A stretch of DNA of 44,706 bases from Bacteroidales bacterium (GCA_017614795.1 JAGABD010000076.1:1-44706), one strand, 5' to 3'. Counted from the first letter of the stretch, positions 1-8,875 are shown. Notes: generated from the sequence alone by a model not told the origin. A program made the numbers and translations.

Positions 1-21
1 CAACCGTATTAAATTCGCTGT

Positions 22-1356
22 ATGAAAACGAGCATAAAGCCCTACATGTTCTGGGTGGCCTTCGTAGCATCCCTCGGAGGCCTTCTCTTCGGTTTCGACA
101 CCGCAGTTATTTCCGGTGCAGAAAAGCAGATTCAGGCCATTTACGGCCTGTCTGACCTCGCACACGGCTTCACGATTGCGACAGCCCTCATCGGCACCAT
201 TCTCGGCGCCCTCTTCTGCGGCAAGCCCGCGGAACGCTTCGGACGCAAGAATTCGCTCATCGTGATTGCCGCCCTTTACCTCATTTCCGCAGTTGGCAGC
301 GGCGCCATCGTGGACTGGTACGCCTTCATGATCTTCCGTTTCATCGGAGGACTCGCAGTTGGCGCATCTTCCGTGGTCGGTCCTATGTTCATCGCGGAGA
401 TTTCCCCTTCGAAATGGCGCGGCCGTTTCGTCTGCTTCTTCCAGTTCAACATCGTGCTGGGCATAGTGCTGGCATACTTCTCCAACTACTGGATCTCCGG
501 AGCCGAGGCCCTCGGTTTCCACGACTGGCAGTGGATGATCCTTGCCGAAAGCGCCCCCGCCCTGCTCTTCTGCCTGCTGCTGTTCTCCATTCCCGAGAGC
601 CCGCGCTGGCTTGTCAAGCAGAACCGCGTCGACGACGCCAAACTCGTCTTCACCCGCACCGGTGAAAGCGACGTCGAAGGCGAACTCGCCGCAATCCGCG
701 AATCCCTCGCGGCCGACAGCGTCAAGGGAGAGAAGCTCTTCCAGAAGAAATACTGGAAGCCCATCGTCATCGCCCTTCTCATCGCGACATTCAACCAGCT
801 CAGCGGCATCAACGCCATCCTCTACTACGCACCCCGCCTCATCGCGGAGTCCGGAGCCCTTGGCGACATGGCGCTGCTGCAGTCCGGCATCATCGGCCTC
901 ACGAACCTCACCTTCACCATGCTGGGCATGTTCCTCATCGACAAGGTGGGCCGCCGCAAGCTGCTCATAATCGGTTCGATAGGCATCGTCATCTGTCAGG
1001 CAATGGTGGCCCTCGGATTCTTCCTGAACCTCTTCACAGGCTACTATATGCTGCTCTTCCTCATGGGTTATGTGGCATTCTTCGCAACTTCCCTCGGCGC
1101 CACCATCTGGGTGGTCATCGCGGAGGTCTTCCCCAACAGCGTGCGCGCTTCGGGCCAGGTCTTCGGAAGCATGACCCACTGGGTATGGAGCGCCCTGCTC
1201 ACCTGGACCTTCCCGTTCTTCCTCGGAATCGGCGGAGGATACATCTTCTCCTTCTTCTCCATCGTGGTGGTCTTCGGCCTTGTGTTCTTCATCCGTATGC
1301 CTGAAACCAAGGACAAGAGCCTCGAGCAGATCCAGAAAGAACTCGTAGGAGAGTAA
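22..1356 (+). CDS. MFS sugar transporter, sugar porter family
   Basis: Inner-membrane sugar:proton symporter of the XylE/GLUT-like sugar porter family, 444 residues, about 12 hydrophobic segments. Visible family motifs are GFDTAVISG in TM1, the loop motif AERFGRKNS, PESPRWL after TM6, NQLSGINAILYYAP in TM7, and the C-terminal PETKDKSLEQ. The ATG at 22 starts a normal N-terminus that runs straight into TM1. The stop is 2 nt from the next gene, a GH31 glycosidase lipoprotein, so the two are very likely co-transcribed: the glycosidase would release a monosaccharide or small sugar that this carrier imports. Only 21 nt of upstream sequence is present, so the promoter and any earlier operon genes cannot be seen. 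The substrate cannot be read from the sequence. Confidence 0.93.
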   Translation: MKTSIKPYMFWVAFVASLGGLLFGFDTAVISGAEKQIQAIYGLSDLAHGFTIATALIGTILGALFCGKPAERFGRKNSLIVIAALYLISAVGSGAIVDWYAFMIFRFIGGLAVGASSVVGPMFIAEISPSKWRGRFVCFFQFNIVLGIVLAYFSNYWISGAEALGFHDWQWMILAESAPALLFCLLLFSIPESPRWLVKQNRVDDAKLVFTRTGESDVEGELAAIRESLAADSVKGEKLFQKKYWKPIVIALLIATFNQLSGINAILYYAPRLIAESGALGDMALLQSGIIGLTNLTFTMLGMFLIDKVGRRKLLIIGSIGIVICQAMVALGFFLNLFTGYYMLLFLMGYVAFFATSLGATIWVVIAEVFPNSVRASGQVFGSMTHWVWSALLTWTFPFFLGIGGGYIFSFFSIVVVFGLVFFIRMPETKDKSLEQIQKELVGE

Positions 1357-1358
1357 AT

Positions 1359-2978
1359 ATGAAGAATCTTCTTAAAGCAATGCTGCCGGCCGTGATATGC
1401 GCGCTGGCAGCTTGTTCCAGTCCAAGCCCGTACGCTCTCGAGGTGCAGATGCTCCCCGGAGAAGCCTGGTGGGGCGGATTGGACAACCCTTCCTGCTGGA
1501 AAATCCAGGAACCCTACAGCTTCCCCTTCACCGAGGAGACCGCTATCGCCCTGGACTTCCGCAACGAAACCTACAGCAACAACTGCGTGCCCTTCCTGGT
1601 ATCTTCCAAGGGCCGTTACATCTGGAGCGACGAGCCCTTCAAGATGACTCTGGCGAATGGCAAGATGCTTTTCGAGACGGAGTTCCCGATTGAGATCGTC
1701 GAGGCCGGAAGCACCCTTCGCGAGGCTTATCTCGCGGCGAGCGCCGACCATTTCGCCCCTTCGGGAGTCACCCCGCCGGACGAATTCATCGCAAATCCAC
1801 AGTACAACACGTGGATAGAGCTCACCTACAACCAGAACCAGGCGGACATTATGCGCTACGCCGAGGCTATCGTGAAGAACGGTTTCCCTACCGGCGCGGT
1901 GTTCATGGTGGACGACAACTGGCAGAAGTACTACGGCAACTTCGAGTTCAAGCCCGACCGCTTCCCCGACCCCAAGGGGATGATGGACAAGCTCCACAGG
2001 ATGGGCTTCAAGGTGATGTTCTGGCTCTGCCCTTACGTGTCGCCCGATTCGCCCGAATACCGTGAGCTCGAGAAGAAGGGCTACTTCGTGAAGGATGCGA
2101 AAGAGGACCGTCCCGCCATAGTCCATTGGTGGAACGGCTGGAGCGCGATGCTCGATATGAGCAACCCCGACGCCCGCCAGTGGCTTGTGGACCGCCTGCG
2201 CGAAATGCAGGATAAGTACGGCGTGGACGGCTTCAAGTTCGATGCCGGCGACGCCTCCAACTACAACCCTGCCGACATCCGCGTGTTCGACGGCAAGTCC
2301 TACGGCCCCCGCCATTCAGAACTCTGGTGCGGCCTCGCCTACGACTTCCCGTACAACGAGCTTCGCGCCAGCTGGAAGATGGCAGGCCAGCCCGTGGTCA
2401 TGCGTCTCTGCGACAAGAACTACTCCTGGGATGCCGTGGCCAGCCTGCTGCCCGCTATGATCAACGCTTCGATGGAAGGCCACATCTACGTCTGCCCCGA
2501 TATGATCGGCGGCGGCGAGTTCCTGAGCTTCATCGACGTCGACCCCAAGGACTTCGACCAGGAGCTGATTGTACGTTCCTGCCAGGTTCACGCTGTGATG
2601 CCGATGATGCAGTTCAGCGTGGCTCCCTGGAGGATCCTTTCCAAGGAGAACCTCGCGATCTGCCGCGATGCGGCCCGCCTGCACTCGAAACTCGGGCATT
2701 ACCTTATTAATCTCGCGCGCGAGGGTTCCGTCACCGGCGAGCCCGTTGTCCGCCCGATGGACTATGCGTTCCCCGGCCAGGGCTTCGAGACCTGCTACGA
2801 CCAGTATATGCTCGGCGACAAGTATCTCGTCGCCCCTATGCTCACTCCCGGTACGCAGCGCGAAGTGAAGCTCCCCGCCGGCACCTGGGTGGACGAACTC
2901 GGCAACACCTACGAGGGCGGTCGCTCGCTCGTCATCGACGTTCCGTTGAACCGCATTCCGCGATTTACGCAGAAATAA
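1359..2978 (+). CDS. Glycoside hydrolase family 31 lipoprotein
   Basis: Retaining alpha-glycosidase of family GH31 (alpha-glucosidase, alpha-xylosidase and related activities), 539 residues. A lipoprotein signal ends in LAAC (Cys about 19). The (beta/alpha)8 barrel follows a short N-terminal beta domain. DGFKFDAGD places the likely nucleophile at Asp295. Downstream VVMRLCDKNYSW probably carries the acid/base Asp, and CPDMIGGGE and the C-terminal VAPMLTPGTQREVKLPAGTW are typical of the family. It is shorter than most GH31 enzymes (often 650-800 residues) and resembles the compact single-barrel subgroup. It starts 2 nt after the sugar porter and is followed by a terminator at 3013-3051. Exact substrate unknown. 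Confidence 0.9.
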   Translation: MKNLLKAMLPAVICALAACSSPSPYALEVQMLPGEAWWGGLDNPSCWKIQEPYSFPFTEETAIALDFRNETYSNNCVPFLVSSKGRYIWSDEPFKMTLANGKMLFETEFPIEIVEAGSTLREAYLAASADHFAPSGVTPPDEFIANPQYNTWIELTYNQNQADIMRYAEAIVKNGFPTGAVFMVDDNWQKYYGNFEFKPDRFPDPKGMMDKLHRMGFKVMFWLCPYVSPDSPEYRELEKKGYFVKDAKEDRPAIVHWWNGWSAMLDMSNPDARQWLVDRLREMQDKYGVDGFKFDAGDASNYNPADIRVFDGKSYGPRHSELWCGLAYDFPYNELRASWKMAGQPVVMRLCDKNYSWDAVASLLPAMINASMEGHIYVCPDMIGGGEFLSFIDVDPKDFDQELIVRSCQVHAVMPMMQFSVAPWRILSKENLAICRDAARLHSKLGHYLINLAREGSVTGEPVVRPMDYAFPGQGFETCYDQYMLGDKYLVAPMLTPGTQREVKLPAGTWVDELGNTYEGGRSLVIDVPLNRIPRFTQK

Positions 2979-3012
2979 CCCCGCCCCTCCGTGGCAAAAA
3001 CGACTTAAACCA

Positions 3013-3052
3013 ACAAAAAAAACTCCCCCGCAGTTGCGAGGGAGCTTTTTTG
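3013..3052. terminator. Bidirectional Rho-independent terminator
   Basis: An A-rich run (3013-3022), the stem 3023-3030 (ctcccccg) pairing with 3037-3044 (cgagggag) with one C:A-type mismatch or wobble, and a T run at 3046-3051. The hairpin sits between two convergent genes (GH31 ending at 2978, lipoprotein ending at 3088) and has T-rich tails on both strands, so it can serve both. Confidence 0.8.
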
Positions 3053-3058
3053 TTATTA

Positions 3059-3086
3059 GGGATTGCCGGTCAGGCCGGCAATGACG
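3059..3086 (-). repeat. Small palindromic intergenic repeat, copy 1
   Basis: ATTGCCGG (3062-3069) and CCGGCAAT (3075-3082) form a perfect 8-bp stem with a 5-nt loop. Read on the minus strand it follows the stop codon of the 3088-4953 gene within 3 nt as CGTCATTGCCGG, loop, CCGGCAATCCCTAATAA, then the terminator. A second copy with the same flanks lies at 42124-42157, again between a stop codon and a terminator. It looks like a REP-type dispersed element. Confidence 0.7.
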
Positions 3087-3087
3087 T

Positions 3088-4953
3088 TTATCTGACTTCG
3101 CGAACCAGACGAACGGCGCAACCATTCTTGCGTCCGCAGGACTTGGTCTCCTGGAACGTTGTCGTATTGTTGCCGTTGAGCGACTTGGCGCAGACGTAAG
3201 TATCGCTGGTCACAGCGGCGCCGGCGTGCTGGGTGCTGCTGTTGGCCTTGTTGGTCCAGTATGCGGCATCGCCGAAGTTGATGGAGCAGTTGGCTCCGCC
3301 GCTGCGGATACGGTTGCTGGTTACAGGAAGGAACCAGCATCCGCCGAACTTCTCCAGAATTTCCCACTGCTGGAGAGTGAGCACATTCTGCTTGTAGTGG
3401 GCGGCGCTCGTGTTCATCTTGCCTTTGCCGGAATTCACGAAGGTTTCGGGAACTCCGGGAATCGGCCTCAATCCTACGATAGTCCTGTAGTCGTCGGGGA
3501 ATACGAGCACTCCGCGGACGACGGTATCTGCATCGGCTCCTTCGACAGGCTTGATAAGGGTGGCCTTGCAGCTCACGTAGCTGCCTTCGCGGCCGTAGCA
3601 GATTCGTCCCCATTCGGTAACGGATTCTCCGCCGGTCTTGTCCTTGTTGGGAAGGCGCCAGGTGCCTGCAAGCCAGTTATGGCCGTCGACGGTCTTGCCG
3701 TTGAGAGCCTCGCCCCAGTCGTGCATAATGTACTCGTCATTCTGGGCACCGATATCGGCGTCGGCAGGGTTGTTGGGCCATACGATTCCCCAATACTGGT
3801 CGGGCTCGAGAGAGGCCTCTGCGCTTTCGCCGATCCAGCAGAAGAGGTCGAGGGTGTCGCCGACGGCTCCAAACCTGTTGCCGCTGCAGTCGCCAAGGGC
3901 GATGTACTGCTTGGGTGCGAAACCGATGATGTTGCAGGCGCCGATCTTGTTCTCGCCGTCATCCTTGGCCTTTACTTTAAGGGTTGCCTGCAGGTTGCCG
4001 GGAGCAAGCACGACCCTCGTTCCGGTCTTGGTGTTGGAAATGAGGCTGGGCAGATAGGTGGTAAACCTCTTGGAAGCCTTGCGGCCCGCGTTCCAAGGCA
4101 CGGCGACGCCGCCTTCCACCTTCAGATAGTGGCTGATGGCGCTGATCACGTTGTTGTTCTCGTCGAGGGTGGAAATGGTCACGTAGTCGTATTCGCCTGC
4201 GGGAATAGGGAGCGTGAAGGGAACCTTGGTCATGAACGAGGTGATGTTCGGCGTGTTGACGGTGATGATGTCGTCGACATCGTCGGTATCCTCGGTCTGG
4301 AGACCGGTGAAGGTGGTAAGGTCACTGAGATCCACTCCCGAAAGGGTGAAGTTGCCCTGGACCTTCTTTCCGTTGAAGTCGAAGGTGATGTGCCTCGTGT
4401 CCTTGGGGATGTTGCTGAGGATGATGCGCAACACGGGGCAGAGGGCCTTGAAGGCGAGTCCCTGGCCGGGAGCGTTGACAGCGATCATAGGAGCGGGGGT
4501 CTTGTACCAGGTCACCTGGCCGTACTCGTAAGATTCGGGGAGCGCCAGGGAAAGGTTGGTCTCTGAGTGGAAACGCGCGGCCCTTCCGATTACGTCGTCA
4601 CCGTCGAATACGAGGTGGGCGGGGAATACCGCGAAGTCGGCGCGGTCCGCGTCGGCAACGCCCTGGAAGGCGAAACTGGCGGTGGGGGAGCCGTTGTACT
4701 GGCTGTCGAGACCCTTCGATTTCTGGTAACCGTCAGCGTAGATAGCGATCTGGTCGCCGGTATTCCAGGTGAAGGAAGTGTCCTGGTCTGCGTGGTTGTT
4801 GTCGAGAGTTGCACGGGTACCGACATTGGCGTGGATGTAGGTTACATCGCCTTTGATGTACACTGCGCTCTCCTTGGGTTCTGTGATCTCTTTTGCACAG
4901 GCTGCCAGCAGGCATACGGCCGCGGCAGAAATGATGTAAATGTACTTTTTCAT
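3088..4953 (-). CDS. Fimbrillin-like / FISUMP-like lipoprotein, minus-strand paralogue
   Basis: Secreted lipoprotein of 621 residues with signal MKKYIYIISAAAVCLLAAC (lipid Cys19). Residues about 35-320 are fimbrillin-like: a FTWNTGDQIAIYADG block, a DFAVFPAHLV block and a LAFKALCPVLRIIL block, as in Mfa/FimA-type beta-sandwich proteins. Residues about 330-621 resemble the FISUMP domain: VVLAPGNLQATL, HDWGEALNG, NWLAGTWRLP, GGCWFLPVTSNRIR and the end GCAVRLVREVR. I chose the ATG at 4953 because the longer reading (to 5040) only adds out-of-family residues that overlap the upstream peptide gene. It lies 13 nt after that peptide. Its C-terminal half is closest to the 13381-15210 protein. Function unknown; a surface or fimbria-like role is an inference. 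Confidence 0.88.
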   Translation of the reverse strand: MKKYIYIISAAAVCLLAACAKEITEPKESAVYIKGDVTYIHANVGTRATLDNNHADQDTSFTWNTGDQIAIYADGYQKSKGLDSQYNGSPTASFAFQGVADADRADFAVFPAHLVFDGDDVIGRAARFHSETNLSLALPESYEYGQVTWYKTPAPMIAVNAPGQGLAFKALCPVLRIILSNIPKDTRHITFDFNGKKVQGNFTLSGVDLSDLTTFTGLQTEDTDDVDDIITVNTPNITSFMTKVPFTLPIPAGEYDYVTISTLDENNNVISAISHYLKVEGGVAVPWNAGRKASKRFTTYLPSLISNTKTGTRVVLAPGNLQATLKVKAKDDGENKIGACNIIGFAPKQYIALGDCSGNRFGAVGDTLDLFCWIGESAEASLEPDQYWGIVWPNNPADADIGAQNDEYIMHDWGEALNGKTVDGHNWLAGTWRLPNKDKTGGESVTEWGRICYGREGSYVSCKATLIKPVEGADADTVVRGVLVFPDDYRTIVGLRPIPGVPETFVNSGKGKMNTSAAHYKQNVLTLQQWEILEKFGGCWFLPVTSNRIRSGGANCSINFGDAAYWTNKANSSTQHAGAAVTSDTYVCAKSLNGNNTTTFQETKSCGRKNGCAVRLVREVR

Positions 4954-4966
4954 GGCGCGCAATGTT

Positions 4967-5095
4967 TTAGTCCTCCCATTCATCTCTCTCCTCTTCACCG
5001 ACGACAACCGTAGTGTTCTCGTCGCTGATGCACAGGACATCGAGCATCCATGTATGCAGGATGTCCGTAACGGGTGATGTGTAGTTAAACTTCAT
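4967..5095 (-). CDS. Small acidic Cys-containing peptide (DPW-type family, minus-strand copy)
   Basis: A 42-residue ORF read on the minus strand, beginning MKFNYTSPVTDILHTWML and ending VLCISDENTTVVVGEEERD then EWED. It aligns with the peptides at 18037-18180 and 22734-22889: Y-x-[AS]-P near the start, VLC-x-SD in the middle, and a Gly-Glu-rich end with Asp-x-Trp followed by acidic residues. Here the DPW is DEW. No signal peptide or membrane segment is visible. It is the first gene after a plausible promoter and is followed after 13 nt (with GCGCGCC) by the lipoprotein gene 3088-4953. Function unknown. The repeated pairing and the shared motifs show that it is a real gene. Confidence 0.75.
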   Translation of the reverse strand: MKFNYTSPVTDILHTWMLDVLCISDENTTVVVGEEERDEWED

Positions 5096-5149
5096 AATAG
5101 TGTTATTTGGTGTTGAATAGTTTTTCGGTTATCAACGCGTTCTATTCTG

Positions 5150-5181
5150 CAATTATAGCAAGAATTCTCTAAATAAACAAG
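5150..5181 (-). promoter_or_regulatory. Candidate Bacteroidota promoter for the minus-strand peptide/lipoprotein operon
   Basis: On the minus strand, CTTG (5178-5181), a 20-nt spacer and TATAATTG (5150-5157) fit the Bacteroidota pattern TTTG-N19-21-TAnnTTTG with one mismatch in each box. The peptide start codon (5095) would be about 50 nt downstream, leaving a 5' leader that contains TTGATAACC, a motif also present before the peptide gene at 18037. Confidence 0.5.
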
Positions 5182-5214
5182 GTTTTGCGTGCGTGCGTGC
5201 AAAAAAAATTGTTG

Positions 5215-5222
5215 TAACTTTG
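5215..5222 (+). promoter_or_regulatory. -7 box of candidate promoter for the 5245 gene
   Basis: TAACTTTG matches TAnnTTTG exactly and lies 22 nt before the ATG at 5245. A TTTG at 5184-5187 is 27 nt upstream, longer than the usual 19-21, so the -33 box is uncertain. A (GTGC)-type microrepeat (5188-5200) and an A8 run (5201-5208) lie in the spacer. Confidence 0.45.
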
Positions 5223-5244
5223 TCGTTCAAACCACATAATCGGT

Positions 5245-8004
5245 ATGACCGCAAAAGCAGTTAAAATATTCGCCATCGGGCTGGGAATCCTGGCCACAGT
5301 GGCCTGTGTAAGGGAAGACAAACTTATGGACGACGGCCGGATAACCCTCCGGCTGGGCTTCGAACAGCAGAGCTCCAAGAGCATTTCCGCGCTCACTAAA
5401 ACTTACGTCAGCGGCAGCCGCATCCTGTGGTCCGGGAGCAGTTCCTATGACAAGTGCATCTTCGTCTTCGACTCCAACGGGCAGAAGAGCGCCTTCACAA
5501 GCAGTTCCACAGTCGACGAGGCCACCAGGGCCTTCACGGGCACGGTGAGCGAAGGTGCTTCCGTAAAATATGTCCTCTGGACGGGCCGAAGCGCCACCGG
5601 CGACCGCTCCACCCTCGACGGCAACGTGCTGGGCGGCACCACCCTCTCCCTCCCCAGCGGCCAGATCATCAGCGACGAGAATTCCTTCTGCCGCACCGCC
5701 AACATCGCCATTATGAAGCAGGGCGACAGGGCGCTGCGCAACGTCTTCGGCTACATCCGCTTCACCATCCCCGCCAGCGAAGGGGGGCACGCCGCCATCT
5801 ACAGCGTCCTCTTCTCGGCCGATGAGAATATGGCCGGCAAGGTGCGCATCGACTACTCCGGTTCCGAGCCCGTCACGTCCATCTACGCCAGCGCCGAAAA
5901 GGAGGTCGAGGTGATCACGCGCTACGTCAACCAAAGCTCGTTCAAGGGCTATCAGGCGGGCACTTACTATGCCATTGTGCCTGCGGGAACCTATCACAAT
6001 ATGAAGATAACGGTGACCCCGTTCACGGACGAGGCGATTTCGGAGAATGCAGCCACTGGCGAGCCTTTCACGCTCACCTGCAAAAGCGACGTGACGGTAG
6101 TGAGGGGCAAGTTCACATCTGCCGGAACCCTTCCGGCGAGGGATCCCGACCTGCCGGTCATCGACCCCGACCAGGACCCCGGCGCCGAGCCTGAGGAACC
6201 GGCCGAGATATTCCCCCTGAACGGACGCTGGCCCAACGACAGCACGGCCTTCGACTACGAGGTGCCCGACTACAAGCTGGCCAAGATAGACGGCTGCGTC
6301 GGCAATACCTTCCCGCAGACCGTCGACAAGGTGTATTACGGCTCGGGAGTGGCACTCGGTACGGGCAACGACAAGTTCTCGCTCAACCGCACCAATTCCC
6401 TGGACAATACTTACCCCTCGGCCCCTCTGCCGAAGGACGGACGCGTCATTTCGCTCAAGATAAACAAGCCCGGAACCCTCAGCTTCATCCCGAGGGTGCA
6501 GGACGTGAGCGACCCTCCCACGGTTTACGTGGCGCTGGAAACCACGAAGGGCCTTCAGAAGTCGTGCAAATACATATATGAGCATAAGTTGACGGACGGT
6601 TCCACCACCGCAAACGACGAGACGCAGAGAAAGTATCTGACCATCACGGAATCCGACCTCGACGGCATCACCGAGCCGGCCACCATATATATTTTCTGCA
6701 AGGACAAGCTGCTCATAATCTATCCCGTCAAATGGATAGTGGACCAGTCGCAGTCGCCGGCCTACAATGTCGACAGCGCGGCGGTGGCGCTCAAGACCAG
6801 GATACTGGAATCGCACAATACAATCGACCCGCTGAAGTACAGCGCCGGCAAGGTTTACTTCGTCAGCGCGGACGGAAACGACAGCAACGACGGCCTCAGC
6901 GAAGCCAAGGCGGTGAAGACGCTTGCAAAGGTCAACAGTCTGTCCCTGAGACCTGGCGACGCGGTGCTGTTCCGCCGTGGGGATACCTGGCGCAGAAGCG
7001 CCGACGATCTCACCGGGAAGGCGCTCATAAAGGCGAAGACGGGCGTGACCTACTCCGCTTACGGCACGGGCGAGAAGCCGAAGATCTACGGCTCGCCGTG
7101 GAGTCTCGCGAGCGAGGGAACCTGGACTCTCACAAGCACCAGGAACGTCTATGAATACAGCGCCACGTTCGGCGTCGGAGTGGTGGGAACAATCCTGTTC
7201 GACAACAAGGACTTCGCCGTTGTTTACGACGACAACTATAAGACTGTCAGCCAGTTGACTGGCGACCTCGATTGCCTCCAGAAGGAGGGGAAAGTCTATC
7301 TCTGCTCGACGAAGGGCAACCCCGGCACGCGCTGGACGACGGCCGAATGGTTCGTGGGTTCCGACGGCATCCGCTGCGACGAAAGCGCCACCATCGACAA
7401 CCTCTGCATACGCTATGTCGGGGCGCACGGCATCGGCATCGGATTCACCTCTTCGCTCATCGTCACGAACTGCGAAATCGGCCTTCTCGGAGGCTGCTTC
7501 AACCACGCCGGCCAGTCGGACCAGGTGCGTTTCGGCAACGGCGTGCAGGTGTTCGGCGGATGCGACAAATATGTAATCGAGAACTGCTGGGTTTACCAGT
7601 GCTTCGACGCGGGCATAACCCACCAGTACGGCGACAGCGGCAGCTACGACCGCGACTGCGTGATGCAGAACATAGTCTACCGGGGCAATCTGCTCGAGGA
7701 GAATATGTACAACATCGAGTATTTCAACAGTTACATCGAGGGCCGCGACAGGATTATGCGCAACGTGAAATTCGACCGTAACATCATCCGCAAGGCGGGT
7801 TACGGATGGGGTATCCAGCGCGGCAACGCATACGAGCGTTTGGAGCGTCATATCCAGAGTTGGATGTGTTCGAATCCGGCCGAAAATTACGTCATCAGCA
7901 ACAACATTTTCGACCGTTGCACGGGTTCCGAATCCATCACCACTTACGCCAGGAAACAGGCCTGGATGCCGACCTTCGTGAACAACTATTCGGTGAATCA
8001 ATAA
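5245..8004 (+). CDS. Three-module lipoprotein: fimbrillin-like (A) + module B + right-handed beta-helix
   Basis: Surface lipoprotein of 919 residues; signal ends ILATVAC. Module A (about 33-300) has ITLRLGFEQQ, TKTYVSGSRILW, KYVLWTG, AGTYHNMKITVTPF and a final SAGTLP. An acidic Pro-rich linker (about 297-325) follows. Module B (about 330-500) begins AFDYE and ends IIYPVKW, with the core LKINKPGTLSFIPRV. Residues about 535-919 form a right-handed beta-helix starting KVYFVSADGNDSNDG, with repeated NCEI, NCWV and NIIRKA turns; this part matches the second half of the 40441-42120 protein. Such helices are usually polysaccharide lyases or hydrolases, so cleavage of an acidic polymer is likely but the reaction is unproven. 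The SGNH esterase gene follows after 15 nt. A 924-residue ORF on the opposite strand is a shadow. Confidence 0.9.
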   Translation: MTAKAVKIFAIGLGILATVACVREDKLMDDGRITLRLGFEQQSSKSISALTKTYVSGSRILWSGSSSYDKCIFVFDSNGQKSAFTSSSTVDEATRAFTGTVSEGASVKYVLWTGRSATGDRSTLDGNVLGGTTLSLPSGQIISDENSFCRTANIAIMKQGDRALRNVFGYIRFTIPASEGGHAAIYSVLFSADENMAGKVRIDYSGSEPVTSIYASAEKEVEVITRYVNQSSFKGYQAGTYYAIVPAGTYHNMKITVTPFTDEAISENAATGEPFTLTCKSDVTVVRGKFTSAGTLPARDPDLPVIDPDQDPGAEPEEPAEIFPLNGRWPNDSTAFDYEVPDYKLAKIDGCVGNTFPQTVDKVYYGSGVALGTGNDKFSLNRTNSLDNTYPSAPLPKDGRVISLKINKPGTLSFIPRVQDVSDPPTVYVALETTKGLQKSCKYIYEHKLTDGSTTANDETQRKYLTITESDLDGITEPATIYIFCKDKLLIIYPVKWIVDQSQSPAYNVDSAAVALKTRILESHNTIDPLKYSAGKVYFVSADGNDSNDGLSEAKAVKTLAKVNSLSLRPGDAVLFRRGDTWRRSADDLTGKALIKAKTGVTYSAYGTGEKPKIYGSPWSLASEGTWTLTSTRNVYEYSATFGVGVVGTILFDNKDFAVVYDDNYKTVSQLTGDLDCLQKEGKVYLCSTKGNPGTRWTTAEWFVGSDGIRCDESATIDNLCIRYVGAHGIGIGFTSSLIVTNCEIGLLGGCFNHAGQSDQVRFGNGVQVFGGCDKYVIENCWVYQCFDAGITHQYGDSGSYDRDCVMQNIVYRGNLLEENMYNIEYFNSYIEGRDRIMRNVKFDRNIIRKAGYGWGIQRGNAYERLERHIQSWMCSNPAENYVISNNIFDRCTGSESITTYARKQAWMPTFVNNYSVNQ

Positions 8005-8019
8005 TAGTCTGAGTATCAG

Positions 8020-8814
8020 ATGATTACGCGTTCGTTTCTAGGGCGGCTCTGCCTGCTCGCAACACTGCTTTTGGGCTCGCTTTCGTGCGGCGAAAAAGAG
8101 ACTCCGTCGAAGCCTTCCGGAAGCAAGTGGCCGACCCCTCCCGAGGGAGTGTTTTCGCCGTCCGGAAAAATCTACCTTGCGGGCGATTCGCTGGTGCAGC
8201 CTTACAGCGACGAGAAGCGTCCCCAGTGCGGCTGGGGCGAGAAGCTCCGCGACTACCTGGACAGGACCACTTACGGCAAGCTGCCTTCGGTCTACAACAA
8301 GGCCCACGGGGGCACCAGCACCAAGTCCTACCGGACTCTGGGCTACTGGTCAAATCTGCTCGGCCTTATCCGGGAAAACGATCTGGTGCTCATACAGTTC
8401 ACGGCTAACGACCGTTCCTCCGCTGAGGACCGCCACGTGGATATCGCCGATTTCGGGCCGAATCTCACCGTCATGGTGAACGATGTCAAGAGGCGCAAGG
8501 GGGTGCCCGTGCTGCTCACTTCGCCGGTGCAGTGGTATTTCGACTCCAGCGGCAATCCGGTGCGCCCGTACGGCGATTATCCGGTCGTAGTGCGCCAGGT
8601 CGCGGCCGACACCGGCACCTACCTGGTCGATGCCGAAAACCTCACCATCGACTGGCTAACCCAACTGGGCAAGGAGGCCTCCAAATCCTGCTATATGGTA
8701 TCCCAGAACGGCACCGACATCACCCACCTCACCGTCGAAGGCGCCACCGCCATCGCCTCGATGATCGCGTCCTCGATGAAAGCCCAGGGCATCTGGCCCC
8801 AACCGAATCCGTAG
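8020..8814 (+). CDS. SGNH/GDSL esterase lipoprotein (rhamnogalacturonan acetylesterase-like)
   Basis: Secreted carbohydrate esterase of 264 residues with a lipoprotein signal ending LLLGSLSC (Cys23). Block I is YLAGDSLVQPY (nucleophile Ser57), the Gly/Asn blocks are represented by NKAHGGTSTKSY and QFTAND, and the catalytic pair is in DITHL (Asp233, His236). This arrangement fits the CE12-like SGNH enzymes that remove acetyl groups from pectic polymers. It follows the beta-helix lipoprotein by 15 nt, as a lyase/esterase pair. A paralogue lies at 39649-40422, also beside a beta-helix gene. The exact ester substrate is not readable from sequence. Confidence 0.88.
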   Translation: MITRSFLGRLCLLATLLLGSLSCGEKETPSKPSGSKWPTPPEGVFSPSGKIYLAGDSLVQPYSDEKRPQCGWGEKLRDYLDRTTYGKLPSVYNKAHGGTSTKSYRTLGYWSNLLGLIRENDLVLIQFTANDRSSAEDRHVDIADFGPNLTVMVNDVKRRKGVPVLLTSPVQWYFDSSGNPVRPYGDYPVVVRQVAADTGTYLVDAENLTIDWLTQLGKEASKSCYMVSQNGTDITHLTVEGATAIASMIASSMKAQGIWPQPNP

Positions 8815-8826
8815 TACGAGATTTAT

Positions 8827-8857
8827 TTTGTTTTTGTCGGAATAATGATTACATTTG
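8827..8857 (+). promoter_or_regulatory. Bacteroidota consensus promoter of the RHH/PIN pair
   Basis: TTTG (8827-8830), a 19-nt spacer, and TACATTTG (8850-8857) match TTTG-N19-TAnnTTTG exactly. Transcription would start near 8864, which fits the ATG at 8876 and rules out the alternative TTG start at 8855, because that codon lies inside the -7 box. Confidence 0.75.
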
Positions 8858-8875
8858 CTGAAAATAGTATCAATT

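Noticed and set aside
5184..5210. GTGC microrepeat and A run as a phase-variation tract
   Set aside because: Only about three repeat units, and the tract lies in a promoter spacer with an already unclear -33 box; too short to claim switching.
5227..8001. A 924-residue open frame on the minus strand
   Set aside because: It is the shadow of the 5245-8004 gene in GC-rich codons: no signal or domain features, while the plus frame has a lipoprotein signal and three recognisable modules.
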